Positions 63,926 to 64,000 of a stretch of 64,000 nt of DNA are shown in pieces. Position 1 is the stretch's first letter. Each line of letters opens with the position of its first letter. A program made the position numbers and the translations under genes. The notes under the pieces are model-generated. The model saw only the letters and a list, made by a program, of their open reading frames with translations. It ran no database searches and was not told where the DNA came from. This DNA is from Trichobilharzia regenti (taxonomy: Eukaryota > Platyhelminthes > Trematoda > Strigeidida > Schistosomatidae). The DNA lies in assembly GCA_944472135.2 (NCBI GenBank), contig OX235263.1, positions 7,857,517 to 7,921,516 on the forward strand. The letters are read 5' to 3'.

Positions 63926-64000
63926 AACAAAAAAACAAAAGAAAAAATGCAAATAAAAATACCAAGTAGAAGGGAAGATAAACACCAATGATGAAAAAAT

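Noticed and set aside
1..64000. LTR retrotransposon, DNA transposon or CRISPR array
   Set aside because: I saw no paired LTRs, integrase or transposase motifs, and no spaced direct repeats of CRISPR type. The inverted repeats found surround PLE or SINE sequence.

Overview
This window looks like genomic DNA of a schistosome (blood fluke, Platyhelminthes; species not resolved). It is AT-rich and packed with retroelements. It carries a tRNA-derived SINE whose body contains the Schistosoma (Sm-alpha type) hammerhead ribozyme, many Penelope-like element (PLE) copies, RTE-type and CR1/Jockey-type LINEs, and a nuclear receptor gene of the COUP-TF (NR2F) group with poly-Asn/Ser inserts.

The only host gene I can support is that nuclear receptor, on the minus strand. 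Exon 1 (46767-45693) holds the ATG, a long low-complexity N-terminus and the whole DNA-binding domain. Exon 2 (27910-27297) holds the hinge and the start of the ligand-binding domain. Exon 3 (6664-6256) holds the middle of the ligand-binding domain. All splice sites are consensus, the phases match (1, then 0), and both joins rebuild COUP-TF protein sequence. The introns are 17,782 and 20,632 bp. The gene continues past the left edge of the window. DNA right of 46.8 kb is its upstream flank or a 5' intron.

Almost all other sequence is transposable elements. LINEs: two related RTE-type families (A and B, plus a diverged B-like group called C here) and a CR1/Jockey-like family whose best copy keeps a 523-codon reverse transcriptase frame (61239-62810). 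PLEs: about 17 loci, from reverse-transcriptase-bearing copies (12.0, 34.3 and 38.9 kb) to tails, all broken. SINEs: five tRNA-headed families. A and B carry hammerheads, C has an RTE-like 3' end, D has a CR1-like 3' end, and E is of unknown affinity. Nesting reaches three levels (52.0-53.1 kb).

The most striking pattern is structural. Hammerhead SINEs A and B and the PLEs are repeatedly found as inverted (head-to-head) dimers or with inverted terminal repeats. Several SINE dimers lie between one pair of 10-13 bp target-site duplications, so each dimer went in as one unit. Some units have tail-to-head junctions, as expected from a tandem or circular RNA template. SINEs C and D, which share LINE 3' ends, never show this. 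I infer two mobilisation routes: LINE-driven for C and D, and a PLE-linked, hammerhead-processed route for A and B.
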